Below are positions 10,923 to 22,220 of a DNA stretch of 64,000 nt, piece after piece. A program made the position numbers and the translations under genes. The DNA lies in NCBI GenBank assembly GCA_003550325.1, contig QKWP01000587.1, forward strand, positions 28,278 to 92,277, read 5' to 3'. The DNA comes from Gigaspora rosea. Taxonomy: Eukaryota; Glomeromycota; Glomeromycetes; Diversisporales; Gigasporaceae. The notes beneath the pieces were generated by a model. It ran no database searches and was not told where the DNA came from. It worked only from the letters and a program-made list of their open reading frames with translations. The first letter of the stretch is position 1. Each line of letters starts with the position of its first letter.

Positions 10923-12440
10923 TAATAAAAATATAGCTTGGTTTAGAAAGTGTCTTTTGAATCATGCGATTTTTGACCAATCACAATTGGCATTCTCATG
11001 ATTCTAAAAGGCAGATAGAACGATTTCCTTGTTTGTATAACTTAGGCAAGTTTCGATCAAGTTAGAAAGAATTATTGGTATATGCAAGTATGGTTTTTTC
11101 AAATATCACAGGGTGCGAAGTTTTATTACTATAATTAGAAGGATTTAATATATCTACTGTAAAATTTTTGTAAAACTTTTATATGTAACGTGCATTACAT
11201 TTTTGTGTAATATTTTTTTTTAGTTGATATACTTATATAAGAAATAATCTAAATTTATCCTTAAAAATTGGGCAATTAAATGGGTAAAACAATTTTAATA
11301 TAAAGTCCTATAAGTATAGAGAATTAGTTTATATATTTACTATATCTGTATCTGTCCCGTGAATACTAAAAAAAAATAGCTAATATTCAATAAATTTCTA
11401 TAAACTTATATACTGTACTGTACTATTAATTTAATCGCAAATCAATCTTTTTTAGGAATAGTCCTAAATATTTTTGTGTCACTTAGGGGAGTAACAAAAA
11501 TCAGGTGATTTTTTAGGGGGGGAGGGGGGTAAAAAAAGTTGAAATTATATATAAGAACCTGACTATTTATATATTGAGAAAGAGGGGGGGGTAGGCCTCT
11601 GATAAAAAATAATCAGGTGATTAATGACACTGCCCTTATCCTCGCAAGCTCTCCATTTTACATAATGCCAGAAGTAGTATACAATGACTATTATGACTAT
11701 TGTTCTATTAAATTTTTAAATAGCGATGTTTTACGTTTTATAAATCACACATCAGATAACCAGTGGATTTTACAAATACTAAAATTTTAAACTTTAAACC
11801 ACATGTTTTTTTTTTAAATTATTTTGGGTAAAAAAATTTTTTTTATATTATAAACTTTACCATCACATATATATTCGGGCTAAATCAATTTCCAAAATCC
11901 AAAATATTTCATCAATAGAAATAATTTCATTAAAATGAAATAGCTTTGGTTTAACATGTAAAATATATTTCACGATGCAACTCCTTATTTATTGTTTTCT
12001 CAATTCTACAATCGTTTCCAACACTGTACACACCCATACAACCCCATATCTTTACAGATCCCCACCAAATCTTACTGTTAGCTTTACATGCTACGGTAAT
12101 AAGGGCAATTTGGATCTTTTCAACTCAATTCTCTTCCATCTGTGCCAAAAATTTTGAACTTCGATTCATTTTAAAAAATTGCTTTTCGCTAATCTTCGAC
12201 GGTCCAATAACGCGAATTGTCTTTGCTTGTTTTTGTCCAGTGGATGAGATAGAGGTTTTTTTCTTTATTCTAGAATTAATGCGCAATGAACTGTGCTTGT
12301 GGTTTATATATTTTTGGAACAAATACATTATACGAATGATACCAAATTACTGAGCTAAGTTTGCTGATCATACGATTTGTGAAAAATAAATTATCGTGAT
12401 CTAAAAAAATTTTAAACGAAGTGGAACTGGAACAATAATT
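10923..12440. other. Gene-free region with a G-run palindrome
   Basis: No convincing gene. At 11485-11635 an imperfect palindrome carries long G runs on the + strand (GGGGGGGAGGGGGG near 11516 and GGGGGGGG near 11586). Its ends TTAGGGGAGTAACA and TGACACTGCCCTTA are inverted. Confidence 0.4.
12125..12328 (-). other. Small unassigned reading frame
   Basis: A 67-codon frame on the minus strand has a composition unlike the local AT noise (its second half reads SSTGQKQAKTIRVIGPSKIS and ends FLAQMEEN). It lies head-to-head with the CDC16 remnant, about 110 bp away. I do not recognise it. It may be a terminal fragment of a gene or chance. Confidence 0.2.
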
Positions 12441-12702
12441 ATGATAGTTACCGTAGAGAGTTCTTTAAGTGGTGCTTCTAGTTTGGAAGAAAAGTTGCGA
12501 CAATAGAGAAATGACACCTATTTCAAATTGTATGAAATTGCTATGTTTTGGGGAAATAAAGTTATGACAATGACAGGTACAATACTTATTTTAAAACATT
12601 TAATTTGTCTAAGAAAAATTCATTGATATAAAATATTTCTTTTAATAGGTGGCTTGAACGATACTTTGACTGGCGCAAATACATTATAACATGGGTCAAT
12701 AT

Positions 12703-13627
12703 TAGAGATATTAAATTGCTCAAGCAGTTTGGTTTATGCTTGAAGCATACTTGCTTGGATACGGAAGCAGACTGAACTGGTTTTTACAAACCAGTTAATA
12801 TAAGCATGCTTTATATAAGTAAACTTGTATAATAAAAATATCAAAATTGCTCAAGCAATTTAGTTTATACTTGAAGTATTCTTACTTTGATACTAAAACA
12901 AATTAAAACTGGTTTTTATTAAAATTGTTTAAAAATACCAAAAAACTAAATTCCAATAGTACTATAGCCCAATATATAAAATATTAAAAGAACAATTATA
13001 CCAATATATTAAATATATTATTAATTTAAAATTTATATTTTAAAAAAAACTCAAAATAATTATAATTTCGAAGAATTAAATTTAATATTATTTTGAAATA
13101 ATAATTCTAGTTTTATTATAAAAACTAAGTTAGAATAAGGTTAGATATTAGCATATTATAGTTATTTTGATTTTAATTTGGTATTTGATATTTAGAAAAT
13201 ATTCAGAATTATGTATTTACAGGATTGTGATTTTCAGAATTGTAATTATTCAGAAGTTATTAAAATATATAAAAAATTATTTATAAAAATTTTCAAAATT
13301 TGATCTAGTTAGTTTATGAGAACCAATAATTAACTTTGTATAGCTATTGTAACAAAAATTTAATTGTTAAATTATTAACAGATGAAGCCAATAAATATGT
13401 ATTCTGGAATTTATTTGAAGCATATTTGCTTTGAACAAATTTAATTAAGCTAATTTAAATCATATTTGCTTTTGAGCAAATTTGAAGCATAATTGCTTTA
13501 AGCAGGTTTGAAGCATTAAAAGCATATTTGCTTTTAAGCAGTGCTTAAAAAATTTATAAGCAAACTGTAAAACTTTGTGCTTGGAACCTGCTTGAGCAGA
13601 GTTTATATAAGCATTTTAACATCCCTA
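12703..13627. mobile_element. Non-autonomous hAT-like element inside the CDC16 remnant
   Basis: The left end is TAGAGATATTAAATTGCT and the inverse of the right end is TAGGGATGTTAAAATGCTT. The exact 8-bp repeat GTCAATAT flanks it (12695-12702 and 13628-13635). Eight-base duplications and TAGGGATG-type ends are typical of hAT transposons. GCTTGAAGCATA/TATGCTTCAAGC-type subterminal words recur through the element. Without it, the CDC16 exon is continuous (MGQY then VSAQKL). No transposase frame. Confidence 0.75.
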
Positions 13628-13806
13628 GTCAATATGTCAGTGCTCAAAAATTAAATATGGAATCTTATAGATTCGAGCGCTGTATGCCGATTTCTAACTG
13701 CAAAGTGTTGCATGAGTATGAATTAATCAACAAATGTTTCATCGCAATACGTTAGCAATGTATGTCTTAATTTTGATAATACTAGCACTCGCTTACACTT
13801 AACTTA

Positions 13807-13928
13807 GGGTGGTTGGCAAGCTAGGCTGGCAAGCTTTTTTTTTTAGCTTGCCAAATAATAATGACAAAACTCTCGCCATTATTGTCTCGCCAAGCTTACC
13901 AACTCGCCAGATAGTTTGCCAACCACCC
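13807..13928. mobile_element. 122-bp MITE in the CDC16 remnant
   Basis: The ends GGGTGGTTGGCAAGC and GTTTGCCAACCACCC are inverted, and TAACTTA (7 bp) occurs on both sides (13800-13806 and 13929-13935). The body is a GGCAAGC/GCTTGCC hairpin. The superfamily is uncertain because the flank is internally repetitive; a TA duplication cannot be ruled out. Confidence 0.55.
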
Positions 13929-16072
13929 TAACTTAATTACACAATATCATTTTTAGATTAAAAATGGAAAAAGTACCAAGAAGTATTAGATATTCTTGAT
14001 GATGAAAATCCATTTCTTGATAGAGGTTCGTTGACATGTAAAAAAAAATAAACTCACATAAATTAAAACTTATATGTAAACGTGTAATTTTGTTTGTAGA
14101 TTATAATTCGGTTGACAAAAACACTGAAGGAGGGATTAGTGTGAGTCTTTCATATAAATAACTTTGTGAATTATATATAATTTTTAATATGTTTCACTAA
14201 ATATATTCCTACTGTTCCTGCTTACATTAGCTTGAAGCTTCCATTTGCTATCTACGTGGGGTTGCATACTCTCAACAGTCTGACCTCGACAACGCTAAAC
14301 AGTGGTTTAAAATGTTTTGAGGTGTGCCGATGTCTCTTATTTAATTTATTTTTAAATTAATAAATTTAAAAATGCTATTTATGCAGGCATTTAATGAACT
14401 AGTCATAAATAACATGATGACAAGTAAAGAAGGTAAATTCAACGCGTAAACATGTGCTTTCCGACTGTATCCAAACGTTTGTTTACCTGATTAAGCTCTT
14501 CAATTATATATAAAATGGGACTTTGTTAATTCATTAAAATTCGATGAACAATTAGAATATGAAGAAGCATATTTTATTAAAATGAATTACATTTCAATGC
14601 TGAAGAAGGTTTGCTATCTATCCGAACACTATTAGACCTTTTATTTAGCAGATATAGTATGTTTCACCATCTTGTTATATGTTAAATAGTATGAACACGT
14701 AATAGAAATTCAAGAAGCACGATCAGAATGAGAAAATAAATTTCAACTATCAAACAATGCAGATATATTATTAAGTCATGCAGATGAATTATATACTCAA
14801 TGTCTATTCAAAGAATGCCTTGAAGTCACGACTAAGTATATATTTAATGGATATTTATTGTAAAAGATTTATTTCTTAATATTTTAATTTAAAAAAAAGA
14901 TTGCTTGAATTTGATATGTACAACCAAGCGTGTCTTCCTATTCACATTGTGTGTCTCCACGAGTTGCGTGAGAAAAACAAATTATTCTTGTTTGCTCACG
15001 AACTTGTTGAACACTCCCCTCACGTGGTTTAGCGTTGGTTGCTATAACTTTCTGATTGATCAGAATGACGAAGCGAGAAGATATTTTACGTGGGTAAAAT
15101 TTTCATTTTAACAAATTTTTCTAACTTTATATTAAATAATACAATCTTTTAATTCCGTTAAATTACTTTATTAAAAATATCCATATTTAGCAAGGCATAT
15201 ACTATGGATTCTCATTGCGGGCCAACGTGGGTAGGATTTGGATATGCTTTTGCTATAGAATCAGAGCATGATCAAGTAATAACAGCTTATTCTACAGCAG
15301 CAAAATTATATCCAGGGTATTGTTTTTATCTGTGCTTTAATATAAACCGATAATTATTAACATTTTTTTATAATCATATAATTAGTTCGCATCTCCCGAC
15401 TCTTTTCATTGGTATGCAACATCTTCAAGCCAAAAATCTTCTGTCTGCTGAAGAATATCTATTGACAAGTTCCCAAATCTGTGAGAGTGATCCATTGGTA
15501 TTAAACGAGTTTGGTGTGCTTTATTTTCAAAAGTTCAAGTAAGTAATATATTATAGTATATTAAATGATTTAAGTTTGCTTCTTAAAACAATTCTTTATC
15601 AGGTATGCCCAATCAGTTGATTCCTTTACAAATGCACTTAAGGTAGCAGAGGAAACAAATGTCGGTCACAAGTATAGGCCATGCGTTCAGGCAGCTTTGG
15701 TAGTTATCTATACCTTATTATAACTTAAACCGATTTATTTTTTATTCTTTTAATCATAATTTTTTGATCATTTTTTTCCTAGCGAGTTGGATATCGCGAA
15801 ATCATAATTCCAAAAAGTAGTCTCTATGTCGCCACCAAGTGTGGATGCATTAACTGCATTAGGATACATTTATCATGTGAAGGAAGAATTTGAAGAGGCT
15901 ATCATGTATTATCATGAGGTTTTATATCAATTTTATATTATAATTTCATAGTTTTGACTCATGGATTATTAACAATATCGAACCTATAATTGGTAGGCAT
16001 TAGGTATATGTCCTTACGATCCGATTACACATAATCTTTTGAGTTCATGTCTTAAAGAAATGGTCCATTGCT

Positions 16073-16580
16073 AAGAGAATTTTTAAAGTAGGCTAGGGAT
16101 TTACATTATTATAGTAGCTTGAAATATGATCGATTAGTGTTTGCGGTTTTTTTATAAAACGGTTGATAAAAAAGAATAAAAAAATTATAAAAATTGATTC
16201 AAAATAACGGAATAATTATTAAACAATAAAAACAGAATTAATATAAATAACAATAACAAACTCATATTTGTTTGAGAAATTTTGAAGATTTATATTTCGC
16301 AAATTTAATATTGTCATTCTCGCGCATTTATTAAAAATAAAAGTTTAGTCATTTTTAAAGTCAGAGACATTGCCGTAAAAACTTTATTATAAGCAGTTTT
16401 ATTTTCACGATTATATTCACTTATTCACTTAATAAATACATTTATTTACATAATAATTGAACTATTAAAATAATTTTCTTTATTTAAAAATTTCTTTTAT
16501 TTTACAGGATACTTAGTTTCGTCAAAAAAAAAAAAAAAAAAAANAGTTTCGTCAAAAAAAAAAAAACAAAAAACAAAAAA
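16073..16580. other. Gene-free, low-complexity region with an assembly join
   Basis: AT-rich sequence without genes. At 16515-16573 the string AGTTTCGTC plus a poly-A run appears twice, separated by a single N at 16544, which looks like an assembly join in a homopolymer. Confidence 0.45.
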
Positions 16581-16975
16581 GCTATTTGTCCTAGTCACCA
16601 CGTAGAGGTGTATCCTATGACTAGGAAATGTCTCGACAAAGAACACGTAAAAACCCAAGTGAGCTGGGAATTTATCAAACCTCAGTTTTTTCGAGCAAAA
16701 ACTAATTAGATAACCCCTGCCGCTTGTCGGTTTGTGCTTTGAAGTTCAGGTTAACGAAAACATGACCTGCTCGAAGGAACACGAGAAAAAAAAATGTCTT
16801 GACAAAGAACGCGCAAAAACCCAAGTGAGCTGGGAATTTTATCAAACCTCAGTTTTTTCGAGCAAAAACTGATTAGATAACCCCTGCCGCTTGTCGGTTT
16901 GTGCTTTGAAGTTCAGGTTGACAAAAACGTGTCCTGCTCGAAAGGAACATGAGAAAAAAATAAACAAACAAAAAA
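16581..16975 (+). mobile_element. Poly-A-tailed SINE-like dimer
   Basis: A unit of about 205 bp (16581-16785) ends in an A run. It is followed at once by a second copy lacking the first 50 bases (16795-16952), which ends in GAGAAAAAAATAAACAAACA. The shared body includes CCCAAGTGAGCTGGGAATTT and CCTGCCGCTTGTCGGTTTGT. The unique head has a stem CCTAGTCA/TGACTAGG. This layout fits a SINE or tandem retroposon read on the + strand. I could not identify the RNA it derives from. Confidence 0.5.
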
Positions 16976-19078
16976 ATATAGTCAATAACAATAATATTGT
17001 AATATTTTAAAAAATATTCCAATGTTCTTTGAAACAGTTGGGATCAAAGATATAACCTCTGGTTGGGATATTCTCAAAGAGCACAAAATATTTTTAAAAT
17101 ATTGCAGCATTTCTGCTAAAAACTTCAAGAACGGGTAATAAAATGTGTTAAATTAATAACGTATATTATGGGTAACGAGAAAAAACGATATGGTATCAAA
17201 AAAAAACGGATATTAAGGAAAATTAAAAAGTAAAAGGGAGAACGTAGCTAGTAGTGCATAGTGCAATAGTGAGTAAAAGGTTGAAAAGTGACCCCTTATA
17301 TATCTTTTTTTTTTTTATCTGCCAACGCGTACGCGTATTGCCTAATTAATCTGCTGATCTGCTGATCTACGATTAGGTGTAACGTAACATGATCACAGAT
17401 CAGTTTCAGGGGTTCGTTTTAAATAGTTTTGCTGCGCCACAGACCTTGGAATACAGGCTAACAATGACGTCATAAATTTTAGACATTTTGAGTGACAACA
17501 CCAGTATAGTCATTATTACTTATAATAGAATGTAAATGGTTTTATAGCGATAAAAGATATTTTGCTTCATGTTTGATAAACCCAAGTGATAAAATTAGGG
17601 AATTTTGCATATTTTCGGAGTGATTAATCTGAAAAGCATAATAAAATAAGATATTTTTAAGCTCATAAATCTTTGCAATTAACGTGTTTAAAGTTAGCAC
17701 ATCGTTAACTTAAAGTCAAATATGTGAATTCAAAAAAAACAGCACAAGGATTGACAATAATTGCACTTGAAACATTAATTGATTCACAAAAGAATTTTTT
17801 AGAGTAGTTAAAATGATTTATTCATATTCTAATATATCATTTAACAAGTTTTATAAATTAAAGCAACTTATTGATATATCGAAAAAAATAGCGAAAATTT
17901 ATAAAGCAGGTTCATGGAGATTTTCATACCAGCAACCAGCAAAATCAAATAATAAAGGTTTAATATTATATTACAGATCTGAAATCGACAAGCGAAAATT
18001 TTTTTGAACGCACTGAACAGCGTTGCGCTAAACAGTTCTATCAAACTGACCTTCAGCCGCAAATTGAGCATGCGCTGAGTATAGTATAAAATATTACAAT
18101 CTTTTGAAATTTGTTAAATATCAAATTTCCATCCAAAATTCTAAAAAAGCAAACAAAATTTCTACATAGAAAAGTATTATTAGTGTAGTATCAAATGTTA
18201 TTAATAAAAAGCCAATTAAATATAGTACTGTAATAGCTTAAACCGGAAATTTAAGTTTTCAAAATTTTTTGGAGCATTTTTATTTTTTAATTGATAGGTT
18301 AGAATTTTAAGGTTTTTTGATAATATTATTTCAATTTGATCCCTGATTTTTATCTTCCAGCTTCAGCGGCATTTATATTTCAAAGATCTGCCTCAACGCC
18401 TTTCGTAATAAAATAGTTTATTGAAAATTCTTGTAATATTGATCCAAAGTTTTTCTACAATTGTGATTAAAATCTAATCATAGGTCGATAAAGTATCTTG
18501 AGTTACATTTAAAGACAGATAAGTTCAGTTTATGACACGCAACTTGGATATGGGTCGAATCTTTTCACAAGATAATTTCAGTTTATTTTCAATATATTTT
18601 CTTGTAGAGCTAGAAACATGACTAAATTTGCATTTCTATTGGCTAAGCAGACGGTCTTAACCGGACTGAATACTGTTAGAAACTGGTTTAGTAAGAACCT
18701 TGGTCTGGTCCATGGTCTGTTGCTCTTTTGAACTAAGACCGGACTTTAACATCCCACTAGACTACAAGCACAATTATATTATAATCTTTTTTTTTTTTTT
18801 TTGGGCCTGAGGGTGTGATTATAACGAGGGATGATTATATTATATTTTTTCGGTGATCTGCCGGGTGACTTTTTTAGCTGACCCGTGTGAAAATTTTTAG
18901 ACGTGATTCTCATAAAATTTTAATTTTACATGATAATTTAATTTGTTTTTTAATATTGTATAATTTAATTTTTTTTTTTTTTTTATTGTACCATTGGTCT
19001 AAATTCAACAAAAAAATAACCATTAGCAAGAAATTATATAATATGAATAAATATTAGTAAACTCTGTATAAAAATAAC
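16976..19078. other. Intergenic region without a recognised gene
   Basis: AT-rich sequence. A small + frame at 17813-18007 and its minus-strand shadow have no recognisable similarity. At 18620-18772, GGTCTTAACCGG and AGACCGGACTTTAACATCCC, then ACTA, look like the subterminal repeats and end of a hAT-family relic (the inverse end would be TAGTGGGATGTTAAAG). Confidence 0.4.
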
Positions 19079-21028
19079 TTACTTATATTCTCTTAATATC
19101 TAAAAAAAAACATTTTATCAATATAAATTCATGTCTATTTATAAAACTTTTTAACTTAAAAAAACTTACCACCGGTACACTAGTACATGGAATCATTCCA
19201 ACTTCTGTTATAACAGTTGTAATATATTTGGAAGGTGTTAAATCATACAATAGATTTAACAATTTCAAATCAGGCTTATTAAGCCATTCAGATAATAACC
19301 CAGGCTTTGGAGTTAAGGTAGTAGAAATATTCACTATATCATTAGGATTACCTTGTTCATTCATTACGAAGGAATCTAATTGAACCTTATCTGTAAACTT
19401 ATAAGTCTCACAACAAATAATAACCGGAATGTTCTTTTCTTTTGCCATCATTGCAACCATTGCAGTACCTACACGTGAATAAAGTGCACCATTCGACATG
19501 AAAGCATGCGCACCCAAAAAGACTTTTGAAACATCCCTCATTGCAAATCCAACAGCATGAAGAAAGGCATACGTGCAGTTAATACCGGCATTCACAAGAC
19601 AATTCAAAAGTTTTTTACCTTTAAATAAAAATTATAAAAATTAATATTTAAATATAATAAATATATACCGTAAATTCTCGAAATAGTGGGCATCTGCGCG
19701 CTATTTCAAGTATGCCCATAGCGTTATTTTGAAATTGGTTAAATTTTTGAACTGTGTATTAAGGTCAATTTGCTTTAATAAATTAAACTATGCAAGTAAC
19801 ATGATATTAATGCATAAGGGGTGCGCGTTATTTCGGGACGCGCATGGGCGTTATTTCGAAATCTCCTGTGCTATTTTTAGGGTGCAAAATAACGCTCATG
19901 CCCGCTATTTCGAGAATTTACGGTAATTGTATTTTATGAGAATTACCCTCAAGTCTTGGTCTTGAATCGATAATAATGACTTTAAATTTTATTCCTTTCG
20001 TGTGCGCTTCCAATAACAATTGCTGCACAACTGATGATCTGGATTAAAACTATATTTCAATTTTTGAATATATCAAATATAATTGACATAAGAAAATTAG
20101 AAACAAAAAAATTTTTTTCTGACTAACCTAGCATATGTCAATATTACATCACCATCCTGAATTTTTTGTAATCCATATTCAACAATTACACGATCAGCAA
20201 CCGTAATACTATCACGAATAAAGTTATCGATTTTTTCGCATAATAGTTTTTTTGCCTATACCAATTAAATTTATTCAACGATTCTACATAATTATAACGT
20301 GATAGTAATAATATAAGTACATAATCATACTTCATCATCGGACATTTCAATATCAATTGTGGATATCTCCCATTTGAGGTGCCGGATTGCATTACCCATT
20401 CCCACGGACATTGGTCGAGCATTTACCAGATATGTAATTTGAGGTGAAAGATGAGTAGGTAAATGACGCGAAAGTGTTGTACCTTCTGGCGTTTTGTAAT
20501 CCTGAATGACCTATTTAATTATTCACCAAAATTAATAAATATGCATTATAAATAAATTTTACATTAATAACTTTATACAACCTTCTGAAAAGCTGTCAAT
20601 GCTGCAATACAACGAGCATTTGCTCCACAAATTTTGAATTCAGAAAATTGTAAACCAAGCACCAAAATTGCTGGATGAATTTCTTTGGGAGCCAAGCCCG
20701 TATTGGCTCCTTTTGTAATTTCCAAATGAGAAAACATATCAACTTGTTTATTGTTAATTTCTTTGTTGTTAATTTCTTTAGTGAGAGAATGCCTTTGTTT
20801 AGAGTCAGTGGTTTTAGTAGATCCAGAAGTTTCAGAAAGGGGGGTTGCCGTAGTTGAAGTAGCAGTGGTAGATCCTACAGTTGAACTGGCCCCAGAACCG
20901 GACGCGGGCTTTTTGGATGGAACGGCCGCATTTCCAGCAGCCCGCGCAGCTTTCTCTGCCCTTTGACGCTCTTGTAGTGCGCGACGTTCGGCTTTCAATT
21001 CTTTTGCTGTCTTTTTTACTGGATCCAT
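19079..21028 (-). CDS. GCD2: Translation initiation factor eIF2B subunit delta
   Basis: Delta subunit of the decameric eIF2B nucleotide-exchange factor that recycles eIF2-GDP in the cytosol; it belongs to the regulatory alpha/beta/delta subcomplex that senses phosphorylated eIF2. I place six exons: 20582-21028, 20331-20510, 20128-20255, 19947-20038, 19170-19618 and 19079-19099. All join in phase and give about 438 residues. The N-terminus is the charged KELKAERRALQERQRAEKA tail, then a Ser/Thr-rich linker. The IF-2B fold follows, with DYKTPEGTTLSRHL, NAIRHLKWEIS, GDVILTYARSSVVQQLL, VIIIDSRPRLEG, VFLGAHAFMSNGALYSRVGT and the terminal YDLTPSKYITTVITEVG...TSVPVILREYK. The start is the first Met before the charged tail; a longer N-terminus is possible. 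The intron at 19619-19946 carries a MITE. Confidence 0.9.
19668..19923. mobile_element. TA-inserting MITE in a GCD2 intron
   Basis: The ends CCGTAAATTCTCGAAATAG and CTATTTCGAGAATTTACGG are inverted, and TA lies on both sides (19666-19667 and 19924-19925). The 256-bp element is within intron 4 of GCD2 and leaves both splice sites intact. CGTTATTTCG-type words recur inside. The TA duplication suggests Tc1/mariner-type mobilisation. Confidence 0.65.
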
Positions 21029-22220
21029 ACGTGAGTAGACGTTTCAGACATTAACTATCGCTTATCATCTAGTTTTTATCAATCACATGACCATTACCCA
21101 ATCAACTATTTATTAGACGGGAAAGTCTCCGGGGATCCTAATTTTCTGCTGCGACAAACCCCAAATTCTGCCTGCTTTACACTTCGAATTATGCAAATTA
21201 TGTCAAAATTATGCTACGAACCCCCATCAGTAACTTACCAATAAAACCACAAAATTTGTGTAATATGAAAAGAATCGTGTTTCAAAATTGTCTTTTTGCG
21301 CCAAACAAAAAAATTCACTGCAAAATTTTAGTATAAGGCCACGCAAAGTTAATTTTTCGTTTTGCATAACCCGGCGACCTTTTTTTTTAAATTTCAATCG
21401 TGCCAATTACAGAATTATTCCATCTAAAATTTTCTGGTGTGAACATGAGCATATTAATTTACAAAAAAAAAAAAAAACAGATCCGCCGACTGAAATTTTG
21501 GAACACCATGTTATGCAAAACGAAAAATTAACTTTGTGTGACCTAATATATGTTTCTTGTTACAGTAAATTTTTATACTACTTTAATAACGATATGTTTT
21601 AATATTTAACATTCGACCGTTATTTGAAATTTCAAATCTAATAATTTATGTTTCGTACAATCAAATGCTGCGTCCAATAGGAACTGGTGGGGAAATTGAT
21701 AAACCCGATATTACCGGCGTAGATTATGCTTTATTACTGTAATTATGTGAAATTCATCTTGATATGCGTCGCATATGCTTCTGTGGTAAAATCTATTCGC
21801 AGATCCGCGGTATCCCTGCTCCGGACTCCGAACTAGAACTGCAGGCATTTAGAAGGTCCAAGGTAGTACGTCACTCTTCACGTCATATAAAATTTATATA
21901 TAATCATATTAAACATCATGTCACATACATCACGTCAAACGTCATAGTATATGTTCATTGATATTCTAATGTCTACCTTATAGTTAATAACATATCAGAT
22001 ATATTTATTAAATACTAATAATACAATAACACACATATCATATCTGTTATTTGCGCCACGGATATTTTTAATGTATCGATATACTTAAACCTATAATTTT
22101 TGCTTTTGATTTTGTGTTACAACTTATACCCACGTTTCATATACTATATACTAGCACAGATAAAGTTTTCTTTAAATAAATTATATTATATTGTTCTTTA
22201 ATAATTTTTTTTTAGTTGAA
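21029..22220. other. Intergenic region between GCD2 and the kinase gene
   Basis: It contains the GCD2 upstream region and a Harbinger-like MITE. The stretch 21660-21870 has higher GC and a short frame with SQIRGIPAPDSELELQAFRR. I do not recognise it and no gene model can be built; it may be a decayed gene fragment. Confidence 0.4.
21337..21543. mobile_element. PIF/Harbinger-like MITE
   Basis: The 207-bp element has inverted ends GGCCACGCAAAGTTAATTTT and the near-exact inverse at 21510-21543. The 3-bp target duplication TAA is at 21334-21336 and 21544-21546. A TAA/TTA duplication with GGC-type ends is typical of PIF/Harbinger. The interior contains a poly-A tract. Confidence 0.6.

Larger units (their letters stand above)
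12441..16072 (+). pseudogene. Decayed copy of APC/C subunit CDC16 (APC6)
   Basis: The exons encode the TPR scaffold subunit of the anaphase-promoting complex. Segments such as MYNQACLPIHIVCLHELREK, WFSVGCYNFLIDQNDEARRY, AFAIESEHDQVITAYSTAAK and HLPTLFIGMQHLQAKNLLSA follow human CDC16 in order, from an N-terminal block (FWGNKVMTMT, 12441-12580) to EEAIMYYHEALGICPYDP near 16010. The gene is broken. There is TAG where Trp is expected in the first exon (about 12504), a one-base frame change before the WLAQ motif (about 12668), TGA in the KQWFKMF exon (about 14318), TGA after ARSE (about 14727), a one-base deletion in EHSP/TWFS (about 15015), and TAA in AKS.FQKVV (about 15805). A 925-bp hAT-like element and a 122-bp element interrupt it. 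CDC16 is essential, so an intact copy should exist elsewhere (inference). Confidence 0.85.

Noticed and set aside
20128-20255. Apparent one-base frameshift in exon 3 of GCD2
   Set aside because: On re-reading the bases around 20218-20224 there are three A, not four. The exon is 128 nt and the gene is in frame.
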